A DNA stretch of 64,000 nt from an uncultured Bacteroidia bacterium (GTDB lineage Bacteria; Bacteroidota; Bacteroidia; Bacteroidales; Prolixibacteraceae). The DNA is taken from assembly GCA_903902325.1 (NCBI GenBank), contig CAIUUO010000183.1, positions 26,197-90,196 on the forward strand, read 5' to 3'. How positions within the stretch are numbered: position 1 is the first letter of the stretch; each line of letters opens with the position of its first letter. Below are positions 53,610-62,805 of this stretch, piece after piece. The position numbers were made by a program, and so were the translations under genes. The notes under the pieces are model-generated. The model was not told the origin of the DNA, searched no databases, and saw only the letters and a list, made by a program, of their open reading frames with translations.

Positions 53610-54932
53610 ATGAAGAAGAAAAAAAGTAGTTTCCCGTTGATAATCGGACTGGTTGTTGTCGTGATTATTTTGCTCCTTATTGGGAAAAAATTGGGTTGGT
53701 TCGGAAAAGAACTTACCCTGAAAGTGTCAACAGAAAAAGTGGACATCCGTGATATCACCGAAATTATTACCGCCAATGGGAAACTTAAGCCCCAGATAGA
53801 GGTGAAAATTAGTCCCGAAGTGCCGGGAGAGATCATAGAACTTCCCGTGAAGGAGGGGAACAGGGTGAAAAAAGGCGATTTGCTGGTAGTAATCAAACCA
53901 GATATTTATCAATCCAGCCTAAGCAGGATTGAGGCCTCCCTCAGCACACAAAAGGCCAGGCTGGCTCAGGCAGAGGCCCAGTTGATACAGAAAGAGCTTA
54001 ATTATAATCGCTCGAAACAACTGCTTGAAAAGAAAACGATCCCCAAATCTGAATTTGAGACGATGGAGGCAGACTATAAAGTTGCTGTCTCAGAGGTTCA
54101 GGCAGCACGCTATTCGGTTAAAAGCGCTGAATCAAGTGTGAAGGAAGCTTCTGAAAATCTGACCAAGACAAAAATTTTCTCTCCGATCGACGGGACTGTT
54201 TCTAAGCTGAATGTAGAAAAAGGGGAAAAAGTAGTAGGAACCAATCAGTTTGCAGGAACGGAACTCATGACAGTTGCCGATTTGGCCACCATGGAAGTCA
54301 GGGTGGAAGTAAACGAGAATGATATCGTCAAAGTACAAAAGAATGATACGGCCAACATCGAAATTGATGCCTACCTGAAACGCAAATTCAAGGGAGTTGT
54401 GACCGAAATTGCAAGTTCAGCCAATGTGGTTGGCACAACAGTGGATCAAGTTACCAATTTCAATGTCAAAATTTTATTGCTTGCCTCTTCCTACAAGGAT
54501 CTGCTTGCCAAAGATTCCCTTAAATATCCGTTCCTGCCGGGGATGTCTGCAACAGTCGAGATTCTGACGGATACGCGCAAAGGCATCATCTCTGTTCCTA
54601 TCCAGGCAGTAACAACAAGGGGTGACGATGGAACCATCAAAAAAGCAAATGACCAACTGGAAAAAGAAGGAGCCAGTGATACCTCTGCCAAGGAAGTTAC
54701 ACCAAAAGAGCCTGAGCAACACGAGGTCGTTTTTTTAATCAGAAACAAGCAAGCCTGGAAAGCCAGGGTCAAGACCGGTATTCAGGACAATACAAGGATT
54801 GAAATAAAAGACGGACTGAAGGTGGGGGATGAAGTAATCGTCGCTCCCTATGGTCTGATCTCCAAAACGCTGAAAGATTCCACTGCCGTCGAGGTCGTGA
54901 AAATTGAAGAACTTTACCAGGTGAAAAAATAG
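53610..54932 (+). CDS. Efflux periplasmic adaptor (HlyD-type), without adjacent pump genes
   Basis: A 440-residue membrane fusion protein with one N-terminal transmembrane helix (FPLIIGLVVVVIILLLIG). ITANGKLKPQIEVKISPEVPGEI and VKEGNRVKKGDLLVVI form the first lipoyl half; a coiled-coil hairpin of about 90 residues follows (rich in Ala, Glu, Gln, Lys), then TKIFSPIDGTVSKLNVEKGEKV closes the lipoyl domain. An inserted charged loop near residue 350 is unusual. It is divergent from kbl and convergent with the next gene (2-bp gap), so no permease or TolC gene is linked. It must work with a pump encoded elsewhere. Confidence 0.88.
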   Translation: MKKKKSSFPLIIGLVVVVIILLLIGKKLGWFGKELTLKVSTEKVDIRDITEIITANGKLKPQIEVKISPEVPGEIIELPVKEGNRVKKGDLLVVIKPDIYQSSLSRIEASLSTQKARLAQAEAQLIQKELNYNRSKQLLEKKTIPKSEFETMEADYKVAVSEVQAARYSVKSAESSVKEASENLTKTKIFSPIDGTVSKLNVEKGEKVVGTNQFAGTELMTVADLATMEVRVEVNENDIVKVQKNDTANIEIDAYLKRKFKGVVTEIASSANVVGTTVDQVTNFNVKILLLASSYKDLLAKDSLKYPFLPGMSATVEILTDTRKGIISVPIQAVTTRGDDGTIKKANDQLEKEGASDTSAKEVTPKEPEQHEVVFLIRNKQAWKARVKTGIQDNTRIEIKDGLKVGDEVIVAPYGLISKTLKDSTAVEVVKIEELYQVKK

Positions 54933-54934
54933 GC

Positions 54935-55846
54935 CTATCTCGCTATATAAATAAATCCTTTGATGATCCGGGCGGTTCCACCCGGGTGGAACAAATAATA
55001 ATAGATTCCTGCTGGAACAAGGCAATGGGTATTTGTGCCCCGGTTTTGGATGCCGGCCCATTCGTTCTGATAATCATCACTCTGGAAAATGATTTCCCCG
55101 CTGCGGCTGTAAATTGTCAGCGACGACTGTGGGTAGACAGATAATCCTGTTATTACGAACTGGTCGTTTATTCCATCTCCATTGGGTGATATCATTTGGG
55201 GTAATCCAATTGACGGGTCTTTCAGGTCGACGGAAACCATGGCCGAATCGCACTGGTTATTCAGATCACAAATTTTATAGTAAAACCTCTCCCTCACGAT
55301 GCGGCGGACCTGCGGCTGATAGGTTACGACCCCCTTCGGAGATTTAGTAATCCGACCGTATTGTGGTTCTGATATTATTTTCAGGCTGGAAGTGTCCAAA
55401 TCGTTCCCGGCATCGTGATCGTTTTTCAATAGATCAATACGGATGCCTTGCAGCCAGTTGGTGGAAACATAGTCATCAACCGCAACAGGAATATGGGATT
55501 CCACTACTACGACAGGATAGACCTTGTTGTTGGTGCATCCTTTTAAATCCGAAACCTCGACTGCAACATAATAAAACCCGGGATACTTCCAGGAAAGCCT
55601 TGCCTCATTTTCTGTCTTTCCTGATAGCCAGGTTACCATTTCCGTTTCGGTACCTTTTTTCAGATCCTGGTTTTCCATCACTTTCCAGCTGTATGTGTTT
55701 CCCTGCATCGGTTTCACCCCAAACTTTACAGGTACCCCAACTGCAAATTTGCTGGCAGTCTGGGCAGTTCCCTGCAATACGATCAATAACAGCAATAAAA
55801 ATTCAGGGATGCGAAGCGGCGACCCGGTGATTTTCGGGAAAGTCAT
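54935..55846 (-). CDS. Secreted cadherin-like protein with type-B T9SS sorting domain
   Basis: A 303-residue surface protein. A signal peptide (about residues 10-30, FLLLLLIVLQGTAQ) is followed by a PKD-like region (FYYVAVEVSDLKGC), a cadherin/VCBS-like repeat (VAVDDYVSTNWLQGIRIDLL, ISEPQYGRITKSPKGVVTY) and the gliding-motility C-terminal (CHU_C) domain: MISPNGDGINDQFVI, LTIYSRSGEIIF and AGIYYYLFHPGGT. The last is the type-B signal for T9SS export, matching the SprA translocon encoded in the window. It is the final gene of a three-gene group on the minus strand. Confidence 0.88.
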   Translation of the reverse strand: MTFPKITGSPLRIPEFLLLLLIVLQGTAQTASKFAVGVPVKFGVKPMQGNTYSWKVMENQDLKKGTETEMVTWLSGKTENEARLSWKYPGFYYVAVEVSDLKGCTNNKVYPVVVVESHIPVAVDDYVSTNWLQGIRIDLLKNDHDAGNDLDTSSLKIISEPQYGRITKSPKGVVTYQPQVRRIVRERFYYKICDLNNQCDSAMVSVDLKDPSIGLPQMISPNGDGINDQFVITGLSVYPQSSLTIYSRSGEIIFQSDDYQNEWAGIQNRGTNTHCLVPAGIYYYLFHPGGTARIIKGFIYIAR

Positions 55847-55895
55847 TTAAGTTCTTTCAGATTTGATTGTTGAGGGTTTTGATTTAAGTCAATTT

Positions 55896-55996
55896 TACCA
55901 CTATGGACACTAAGGATGCTCAAAGGACACCAAGTTACGAGGTTGTTAATATATACTTTGCGCCCTTTGTATTTGACTTCGTGTCCTTTGTGGTGA
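55896..55996. repeat. Imperfect inverted repeat of the CCACAAAGGACAC family
   Basis: ACCACTATGGACACTAAGG (left) and CTTCGTGTCCTTTGTGGT (right, ending near 55994) form an imperfect hairpin with about 60 bp between arms, in the 155-bp gap between two secreted-protein genes. Confidence 0.65.
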
Positions 55997-56001
55997 TATC
56001 T

Positions 56002-57078
56002 TCAGGGCAGAAATCCCTGCACCGGAGTTCCGGTGCTACTTGTGATAACCGGGCGAGCAAGAATAATCTGGGTTGCTACATCATTGGCATAGCCATCCGG
56101 CTGCCCATCTGCATAGTGAACATCCTCATCCCCATCATCCGTAACTCCGTTGATGGCTAGTGTGACGGGAGTGTCTGCAACACCTTCATAATTGTTGTTT
56201 TTTATTTTAACCAGGATGTAGGTGCTAATTCCCCCATCTGTCTGGCCGTTGGCAGGTGCAGGGATTTTATTGGCTGGCTTCCATTCGTCGCCGGATTTAG
56301 TCATTGAATTGGTTCCTGAAAAGGTGGTGGTTTCCGACCATTCCACGGAACCAATGGTCTGGGCTCCGGCAAGTCCGGAAATTTTGACGGATGGTTTCCA
56401 TCCTCCCGAGAAGTTGGCGGCAACCACTTTAAAAATCAATTCATTGACACCGTAATCGTAAATCATTTTTGTACCGTCAAAACTGACGGAGGCAATATCC
56501 TTTGCACAAAGAGAATTTGTTACTGCCATATTCGAACCATCCAGTCCCAAATCTGATGTGACTTTCACGTTGGTCAGGTCGAGGGTGAATGCGCTGAAAG
56601 GATTGACTTTGTACGCCTTCAGGTTCATCGCTTCACAGGCAGTTCCGTTGGTTCCCTTGTAACTGATCACCAGGAAATAGGGTTTGGTCTTTGCTGCAGT
56701 CACAGATTTACTGCTCCATTTGATGGTGATCGACGAGGTACCCGTCGCCGGATTGTGATACCCGTCGCCCGCATCGATGTATTCCTTGTTGTTCGGGATG
56801 ATACCCAGCAGAACCGTGAGGGATCCTGCAATAAATCCCGGATTATCGGTTACGTACCAGTCAAAACTCTGCGGGTTGGTGTAGGGAGCTGGGATGTTCA
56901 CTGAATAGTTGTAAATTTTCCCGGCCATAGGATGCAAAGGTGTATCACCTGTACCGGCAGGCCGGGGAATAGTCTGACCGAAAACAGTCATGTCAAATCC
57001 AAAACTCAGGATGACAAAAAGAAGGGTGCGGAATATTCTTCCAAAGAATCTCCGCTGACGATAAAATGCACTCTTCAT
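56002..57078 (-). CDS. Secreted protein of unknown function
   Basis: A 358-residue protein with an N-terminal export signal (RIFRTLLFVILSFGFDMTVFG, cleaved before QTIPRP). I recognise no catalytic domain. The body is rich in Thr, Ser, Asn and Gly with beta-strand patterns. YNYSVNIPAPYTNPQSFDWYV and SVTAAKTKPYFLVISYKGTNG look like PKD or immunoglobulin-like modules. It ends ARPVITSSTGTPVQGFLP without the conserved type-A or type-B T9SS tail, so its export beyond the periplasm is uncertain. It sits between a type-B cargo gene and an Ig-like protein gene and probably belongs to the same surface structure. Confidence 0.75.
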   Translation of the reverse strand: MKSAFYRQRRFFGRIFRTLLFVILSFGFDMTVFGQTIPRPAGTGDTPLHPMAGKIYNYSVNIPAPYTNPQSFDWYVTDNPGFIAGSLTVLLGIIPNNKEYIDAGDGYHNPATGTSSITIKWSSKSVTAAKTKPYFLVISYKGTNGTACEAMNLKAYKVNPFSAFTLDLTNVKVTSDLGLDGSNMAVTNSLCAKDIASVSFDGTKMIYDYGVNELIFKVVAANFSGGWKPSVKISGLAGAQTIGSVEWSETTTFSGTNSMTKSGDEWKPANKIPAPANGQTDGGISTYILVKIKNNNYEGVADTPVTLAINGVTDDGDEDVHYADGQPDGYANDVATQIILARPVITSSTGTPVQGFLP

Positions 57079-57185
57079 GGTAAATAATTTATTGGTTTAT
57101 ACTTCTGATCCGTTTTGTTATTCAAGCAATAAGTTCATGCTCCTATTCCTCTTTTCATTTTTCATTTTTAACTTTTCATTTTTAG

Positions 57186-58367
57186 TTAAAACTTGCTCAG
57201 GATTTGTGGACGAAGGGCTACAATCACCTCAATCTGCTGTCGAAGCAATTCCGGTGTCAGGTTTCCGGCTTTGTCTTCCAGCCAGAAAATAATCCTGTAG
57301 TTCTTGCTTTCACTGATTGCGCTCCCGAGATCAATACTAACTGGGTGGAGCGAAATCTGGCCGGTCATGTCCTCCAGAACGGTACCGGTCTCATCGGCGA
57401 CCGGATTGAAAGGCGCCGTTGCAGACCAGATGCCCCAATGGAGAATCAGATCGGAAGGAGGTGTAACATTGTCGTGGAAATTGGTTTCGGGAAGATCGAA
57501 GAGGCTACTGTTTTTTTGCAACCTGAAAAAATTGGTACGGGTTGGAAAGATGTCCCCGGAAGTTTCATCCCATACTGCCTGTTCAAAATGGTCTGGGCAC
57601 AAAGTAAGGTTGCGGTTGTTCAGACTAAGAAAACTTGGCGGCACAGTATCGGCGACCTGTTTCACATGAATAGTCCTAGTAATGGATGATGTTTCGGAAC
57701 ACTGATTTCCGTTCACGGTAGGGAAGGAGACCCTTACCTTGTATATGCCTGAATCTGCAAGGGATAGCCTGGTGAAATTGAGTTGTACACTCTGGCTTCC
57801 TGAAATTATCTGGTTATCAACAACATTCCGCCAGTCGTTGTTCCCGAATTTTTTGATCCACTGGTAAGACAAAGGGACATTTCCGGAGGTGAGGACGCTG
57901 AATTGGAGATTGGTTCCTTCGTTCACGGTGTAACTGGCCACACCCGACGGGGCTATCGCGGTAATCTCGTTGACTGTCAATAAAGCGGATTCCGAAATGA
58001 CCTGATCGGTCTGATCACTCACGGTAACCTGATACATCGTTCCGTCGGGTGCCTCCTGACCTACCCCGATGTTGTAAACGGGCAGTTTCACGGAATCTGC
58101 CACCCCGAAAGGTGAAAATGCTGCATCTGTGGGTCTTTTCCTTTTCCAGAGATAGTGTATTTTGCCGGCCGCTCCTTCCACCACAACAGAAAATGTAACC
58201 TTGTTCCCCTTGCAATCTGTCAGGTCAGCCGGCTGGACTTTGATTTTCAGTTCGCCACTCAAGTTTGACTGACTGCCATCCCGGCAGGAAACCGATGGCA
58301 GATCCCTTCCTGAAACAGATTTCTGAGTCAGTATCAGCAGGAGGATCATTAGGGTGATTTTGTACAT
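57186..58367 (-). CDS. Secreted protein with immunoglobulin-like domains
   Basis: A 393-residue secreted protein with a signal peptide (MYKITLMILLLILTQKSVSG). Two Ig-like modules are seen: one with DCKGNKVTFSVVVEGAAGKIHYLWKR near residues 52-77 and one with NEGTNLQFSVLTSGNVPLSYQWIKK near 155-180, each with the Cys or Trp of an Ig core. The rest, with FFRLQKNSSLFDLPETNF and RIIFWLEDKAGNLTP, resembles surface adhesion repeats. There is no T9SS C-terminal domain. The ATG at 58367 is used; the longer frame starts with TTG at 58388. It appears to be first in the three-gene secreted-protein group. Confidence 0.78.
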   Translation of the reverse strand: MYKITLMILLLILTQKSVSGRDLPSVSCRDGSQSNLSGELKIKVQPADLTDCKGNKVTFSVVVEGAAGKIHYLWKRKRPTDAAFSPFGVADSVKLPVYNIGVGQEAPDGTMYQVTVSDQTDQVISESALLTVNEITAIAPSGVASYTVNEGTNLQFSVLTSGNVPLSYQWIKKFGNNDWRNVVDNQIISGSQSVQLNFTRLSLADSGIYKVRVSFPTVNGNQCSETSSITRTIHVKQVADTVPPSFLSLNNRNLTLCPDHFEQAVWDETSGDIFPTRTNFFRLQKNSSLFDLPETNFHDNVTPPSDLILHWGIWSATAPFNPVADETGTVLEDMTGQISLHPVSIDLGSAISESKNYRIIFWLEDKAGNLTPELLRQQIEVIVALRPQILSKF

Positions 58368-58660
58368 GGCCGCATCCTCTTTGGACAAAGATTTATCTGC
58401 CGGCTGAAAAATGAATTTTCGGCAACCAGAGTTTTTAACGAGAGATTAACTGGAGATTATGGTGTTAGGCCCGGTGGCTTTCCTTCATCAAAATGATGAG
58501 ACAAGGCTATTGGAAGGTAATTCTGTCTTTTGTAATCAAGGGAATGCTACTTCCGGACCATCCTGAATGTTTACTACAAGTTACACCGTTTTGGGGAGAA
58601 AAAAGAAAAATTGCAGAAGAAAATTGCAGGATTGAACAATTGCCACTTCGAGTCCTTCGT

Positions 58661-58740
58661 GCAAACCTTTGTGTCCTTCGTGGTAAAGTATTTTAAATTT
58701 TACCACGAAGGACACAAAGGTTTGCTCAAAGGAACACAAA
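58661..58740. repeat. Perfect 27-bp inverted repeat of the ACCACGAAGGACACAAAGG family
   Basis: The left arm at 58661-58687 and right arm at 58698-58724 are perfect reverse complements (27 bp), with a 10-nt loop GTATTTTAAA. A further copy of the GGAACACAAAGG word follows to 58740. It lies after the 3' end of tadA and upstream of the Ig-like gene, so it could end tadA transcription. 58388-58660 has no gene. Confidence 0.85.
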
Positions 58741-58758
58741 GGCTAAAAACTCCGAATT

Positions 58759-59202
58759 TTACCTTCTTGCTTCGAAAAAGCTTTTGAGCAGCGCTTCGCT
58801 CTCATTGGCAAGAACACCTGCTGTTACCTGCGTTTTGGGATGGAGTGCCTTGGGCGCAAATTTCATGAATCCTCTTTTAATGTCGGAGGCTCCCCATACG
58901 ATCCGGTCGAGTTGTGCCCAGGCAAGCGCTCCGGCGCACATGACGCATGGCTCCAGCGTAACATAGAGCGTGCAGCCAGTAAGATATTTTCCGCCAAGCC
59001 GCCCGGTGGCAGAGGTGATGGCCAGCATTTCAGCGTGAGCTGTCACATCCGAAAGCGTTTCGGTCTGGTTGTAGGCACGGGCGATGATTTGGTCCTGGCA
59101 GACGATGACGGCCCCTACCGGGATTTCGCCCTCCCGGGAAGCCTGTTCGGCCTCTGCCAGTGCCCTTTTCATGAAATATTCGTCGTCGAAAGGATGAATC
59201 AT
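58759..59202 (-). CDS. tadA: tRNA-specific adenosine deaminase TadA
   Basis: A 147-residue zinc deaminase that converts adenosine to inosine at the wobble position of tRNA-Arg. HAEML gives His56 (zinc ligand) and Glu58 (proton shuttle), and [13 protein letters not shown] gives Cys86 and Cys89. [20 protein letters not shown] is the substrate-binding region. Length is close to E. coli TadA. It is divergent from aspS with about 46 bp between the starts. Confidence 0.92.
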   Translation of the reverse strand: MIHPFDDEYFMKRALAEAEQASREGEIPVGAVIVCQDQIIARAYNQTETLSDVTAHAEMLAITSATGRLGGKYLTGCTLYVTLEPCVMCAGALAWAQLDRIVWGASDIKRGFMKFAPKALHPKTQVTAGVLANESEALLKSFFEARR

Positions 59203-59248
59203 CTTTTTGTTTTGTAATTTAGCGACCTTAAAAATAAATCGCTCACAA

Positions 59249-61000
59249 ATGTACAGAAATCATACTTGCGGCGAAATACGCATGGAAAATTCCGGCAGTG
59301 AAGTACTCCTCGCCGGATGGGTTCAACGGGTCAGGAATCTGGGTGGCATGACCTTCATCGATCTGCGCGATCGCTACGGTTTGACTCAACTGGTAGTGGA
59401 TGATCAATCATCTGAGCAGGTTAAAAATGTTGCTTCCACCCTTGGCCGTGAGTTTGTGGTTCAGGCACGTGGGATCGTCAGGGAACGCTCCAGCAAGAAT
59501 CCCAAAATGGCTACCGGCGATGTTGAACTGCATATCTCAGAACTGAATGTGCTTAACGCCGCCGCCACTCCACCTTTTACAATCCAGGATGATACCGATG
59601 GCGGCGACGAGCTCCGCATGAAATACCGTTACCTGGATCTTCGTCGCGAAGCGGTACGAAAAAATCTTGAACTTCGGGCAAGAATGGCCCATGTGGTCAG
59701 AAGTTACCTGGCCGCAGAAAATTTCATTGAGACGGAAACCCCGGTACTGATCGGATCAACTCCCGAAGGCGCCAGGGACTTTGTGGTACCTTCCAGGATG
59801 AACCCTAACCAGTTTTATGCGTTGCCGCAATCCCCGCAGCTTTTCAAGCAACTGCTGATGGTGGCCGGATTTGACAGATACTACCAGATCGTCAAATGCT
59901 TCAGGGACGAGGACTTAAGGGCTGACCGTCAGCCCGAATTTACGCAGATCGACTGCGAGATGTCGTATGTACACCAGGAGGATGTGCTGAACATGTTCGA
60001 GGGTCTGACCAAGAATATTTTCAAGGAGATCAAGGGAATCGATATAGTTGATTTCCCAAGGATGCCTTTTTCGGAAGCCTTCGAAAAATACGGGAACGAC
60101 AAGCCGGACCTCCGCTTTGGCATGATGATCCACGAACTCACCGACCTGGTCAAAGGGAAAGAATTCAAAATTTTTGAAGATGCTGATTATATAGGTGGCA
60201 TCTGCGCCACTGGTTGCGGCGAATACACCCGCAAACAACTCGACGGATTGACCGATTTCATCAAAAAACCACAGATTGGAGGAACCGGACTGGTTTATGC
60301 AAAAGTTAACAGTGATGGTACAATCAAATCCTCTGTCGATAAATATTATTCAGCCGAAGATTTGCAGAAATGGGCCGAAAAGCTGGATGCACAACCCGGC
60401 GACCTGTTGCTGATTATGTGCGGAACCAGGGAAAAAACCCTGCCTGTTATTTCATCCTTGCGTCTCGAGATGGGCCGCCAATGCGGACTTCTTGACAAGG
60501 AAATATTCAAGCCACTCTGGGTGGTCGACTTCCCTTTGCTGGAATGGAACGAAGAGACGCAGCGCTTCTTTGCGATGCACCATCCATTTACTTCACCGAA
60601 GCCTGAAGATATTGCCTTGCTGGAAACCGATCCCGGAAAGGTGAGGGCGAATGCCTACGATCTTGTTATCAATGGTGTTGAAATTGGCGGTGGTTCTGTC
60701 CGTATTTTCGACAGCGCCCTTCAGGCGAAAATGTTCAGCATCCTCGGTTTTACCAAAGAGGCTGCCGAAGATCAGTTTGGCTTTTTGATGAACGCCTTCA
60801 AATTCGGCGCACCGCCGCATGCCGGCATTGCGTTCGGTTTCGACCGTCTGGTCTCCATGTTTGCGGGTCTCGATTCAATCCGTGATACCATTGCTTTCCC
60901 GAAAAACAACTCGGGCAGGGATGTGATGAACAATGCTCCATCACCGATTGCACAGGCACAACTGGATGAGTTGTATCTGAAACTGGTAAAACCAGAATAA
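59249..61000 (+). CDS. aspS: Aspartyl-tRNA synthetase
   Basis: A 583-residue class II synthetase that charges tRNA-Asp. The anticodon-binding OB fold ([23 protein letters not shown]) is followed by the catalytic core with motif 2 [20 protein letters not shown]-type residues ([16 protein letters not shown]) and motif 3 [10 protein letters not shown]. The bacterial GAD insertion domain is present between motifs 2 and 3. The ATG at 59249 gives the family N-terminus; the frame runs back to 59207. A strong 19-bp hairpin follows the stop codon. Confidence 0.96.
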   Translation: MYRNHTCGEIRMENSGSEVLLAGWVQRVRNLGGMTFIDLRDRYGLTQLVVDDQSSEQVKNVASTLGREFVVQARGIVRERSSKNPKMATGDVELHISELNVLNAAATPPFTIQDDTDGGDELRMKYRYLDLRREAVRKNLELRARMAHVVRSYLAAENFIETETPVLIGSTPEGARDFVVPSRMNPNQFYALPQSPQLFKQLLMVAGFDRYYQIVKCFRDEDLRADRQPEFTQIDCEMSYVHQEDVLNMFEGLTKNIFKEIKGIDIVDFPRMPFSEAFEKYGNDKPDLRFGMMIHELTDLVKGKEFKIFEDADYIGGICATGCGEYTRKQLDGLTDFIKKPQIGGTGLVYAKVNSDGTIKSSVDKYYSAEDLQKWAEKLDAQPGDLLLIMCGTREKTLPVISSLRLEMGRQCGLLDKEIFKPLWVVDFPLLEWNEETQRFFAMHHPFTSPKPEDIALLETDPGKVRANAYDLVINGVEIGGGSVRIFDSALQAKMFSILGFTKEAAEDQFGFLMNAFKFGAPPHAGIAFGFDRLVSMFAGLDSIRDTIAFPKNNSGRDVMNNAPSPIAQAQLDELYLKLVKPE

Positions 61001-61015
61001 GCGAAATACCATTTT

Positions 61016-61060
61016 AACCACAAAGGTCACTAAGGAATTCTTAGTGACCTTTGTGGTTTT
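61016..61060 (+). terminator. 19-bp perfect hairpin after aspS
   Basis: AACCACAAAGGTCACTAAG (61016-61034) pairs with CTTAGTGACCTTTGTGGTT (61040-61058), loop GAATT, followed by TT. It probably ends aspS transcription. The stem is also made of the CCACAAAGG repeat family, with a further CCTTTGTG word at 61071-61078. Confidence 0.7.
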
Positions 61061-61116
61061 ACCTTCGGGTCCTTTGTGTTTAATTTTTTTTATAATGCCT
61101 ATTGGAGCCTGCGATC

Positions 61117-62148
61117 TCAGAGCTCAATCTCACCCTTCAAATTATTCCTGAGGTAATATTTGGTCTCCTCGGGGGTGAGATTTTGCCCCAGCAGAAACAT
61201 CAGTTTGGTTACCGCGGCCTCCACGGTGCTGTCAGCTCCGCTGATCACTCCGGCTTTCTGAAGTTCCATGCTTGTTTCGTAATGTCCCATCACCACTTTC
61301 CCGCCCGGGCACTGGGATACATTCATCAGGATGATGCCTTTTTTGGAGGCCTTTTTGATGGCATTGATCAGCCAGGCAGAAGTTGGCATATTCCCGGAGC
61401 CATATGATTCCAGAACAACACCTTTTATATTGGGTAATTGCAGGATCGATTCAAAATATTGACGGTTGAGGCCCGGAAAGATCTTGATGATCATCACCTG
61501 GTCGTCTATAGCTGTATTAATTTTCAGTACCCCCTTATTTTTGGGATAATTGATCTTGTCGAAGTTGAATACAATATTCACACCAGCCTTGGCTAATGCC
61601 GGATAGTTGTGCGAGGCAAAGGCGCTGAACTGAGCAGAATCCTTTTTGGTGGTACGGTTCCCACGAAAAAGCTGCGAATCAAAATAGACGCACACTTCCG
61701 GGACAATGGATCTGCCATCTTTTTTTGCGGCTGCAAGTTGAACAGCCGTGATCAGGTTTTCCTTTCCATCTGTTCGCAAGACCCCTATCGGAAGCTGGGA
61801 ACCCGTCATGATCACTGCCTTGTCGAGGTTTTCGAACATGTAGCTAAGGGCAGACGCGGTGTACGACATGGTATCTGTACCGTGCAGGATCACGAATCCA
61901 TCGTATTTTGTATAATTTTTCTGAATGGTACGAGCCAGTTGGGCCCAGATGGCAGGCGTCATATTGGAGCTATCGATGGGCGGGTTGAAGGTGATGGAAG
62001 AGATGTCGTATCCCAGTTTATTCAGTTCGGGAATCTCGTCCATCAGCATTCCAAACTTCATGGGGGCCAGCGTTTTAGTAACAGGGTCTTCCCGCATTCC
62101 AATGGTTCCGCCGGTATAGATAATCAGTATGGCTGCTTTTTCGCTCAT
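61117..62148 (-). CDS. ansA: Type I L-asparaginase
   Basis: A 343-residue cytoplasmic enzyme that hydrolyses asparagine to aspartate and ammonia. The two catalytic threonine regions are IIYTGGTIGMRED near residue 11 and VILHGTDTMSYTA near 97. IMTGSQLPIGVLRTDGKEN and AGVISGADSTVEAAVTKL also fit. No signal peptide is present. The ATG at 62148 is used; the frame extends one codon to a TTG. It is convergent with aspS; tatD lies upstream on the same strand but 655 bp of repeat-containing DNA separates them. Confidence 0.93.
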   Translation of the reverse strand: MSEKAAILIIYTGGTIGMREDPVTKTLAPMKFGMLMDEIPELNKLGYDISSITFNPPIDSSNMTPAIWAQLARTIQKNYTKYDGFVILHGTDTMSYTASALSYMFENLDKAVIMTGSQLPIGVLRTDGKENLITAVQLAAAKKDGRSIVPEVCVYFDSQLFRGNRTTKKDSAQFSAFASHNYPALAKAGVNIVFNFDKINYPKNKGVLKINTAIDDQVMIIKIFPGLNRQYFESILQLPNIKGVVLESYGSGNMPTSAWLINAIKKASKKGIILMNVSQCPGGKVVMGHYETSMELQKAGVISGADSTVEAAVTKLMFLLGQNLTPEETKYYLRNNLKGEIEL

Positions 62149-62228
62149 CAACTTCAGGATTTATTCAGGTGAGGATGCTTTGTACAAATGTAGGAAAATA
62201 AGGACAGGAGATATATGATTTGAGACAT

Positions 62229-62302
62229 GAAAATGTGGCTTCCGGACGACACAGATCGGGTGCGGCGAATTCCGATTCGTCGATTTGATTAAGTTGATTC
62301 AG
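62229..62302 (-). repeat. Partial, reversed copy of the 156-bp composite repeat
   Basis: Read on the minus strand it has AATCAAATCGACGAATCGG, AATTCGCCGCACCCG and a CCACATTTT word. These are the hairpin and flank of the unit at 44381-44848, without the octamer run. Confidence 0.65.
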
Positions 62303-62375
62303 ATAAGAAGGCCACCTCTCATTCAGTTCAATGTATTGGCTTTATGTCGGATCTCCCTGTCTTTTGATTCTTGTC

Positions 62376-62396
62376 ACTTTTTGTCGTCACAAAAAG
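62376..62396. repeat. Small hairpin CTTTTTGT-CGTC-ACAAAAAG
   Basis: A perfect 8-bp stem with a 4-nt loop. The stretch 62149-62805 between asparaginase and tatD has no convincing gene. It holds three repeat pieces (62229-62302, this hairpin, 62521-62652) and degenerate DNA rich in GC words such as CGCCTGGCGGCTTCGC. Confidence 0.55.
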
Positions 62397-62520
62397 GTTC
62401 CAAAAAAGACTTGACACTCCGCCTGGCGGCTTCGCTCAGACAGCCTTTTGTCTCAATGGAAGGGTTTGGTTGACGCTTCGCGCTCTTTGATTAAAAATAT
62501 GTGATGAAATTGGCGTGTGT

Positions 62521-62652
62521 TTAACCGCGAAGCGGTGGCATTTTTGTAGCCAGGGGTGGAGCATAGCGGAACTCCTGGGCAGGGAACGCCCGGAGATCCG
62601 CCGTCCGCGTGCCAATGCAGATGGCGCCTGGCATGCCGGGATCGGACGGAAG
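62521..62652 (+). repeat. Intergenic element of about 130 bp with conserved ends (copy 2)
   Basis: It begins TTAACCGCGAAGCGGT and ends GGGATCGGACGGAAG, as does the copy at 26089-26212 on the other strand. The inner part contains CCGTCCGCGTGCCAATGCAG and GGCGCCTGGCATGCC. A 75-codon frame across it is repeat DNA. Confidence 0.65.
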
Positions 62653-62805
62653 AATAGAATATTGAAAGATGTATTTCCCGAATAAGGGATCCGGGAAGGT
62701 TGAATTAGAAAAATGGTTGATTTGTAAATCTATTTCAGGATTAGACACTCATCCAAGTCGTCCTCTTCGTCCCGGTCATCCGGGTCGTTTTTCTCCCCTC
62801 CTTTT

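Noticed and set aside
58493-58696. 67-codon open frame on the plus strand
   Set aside because: Its end is the arm of the 27-bp inverted repeat and the rest has no recognisable protein pattern.
62521-62748. 75-codon open frame on the minus strand
   Set aside because: It lies within a repeat element whose second copy does not keep the frame.
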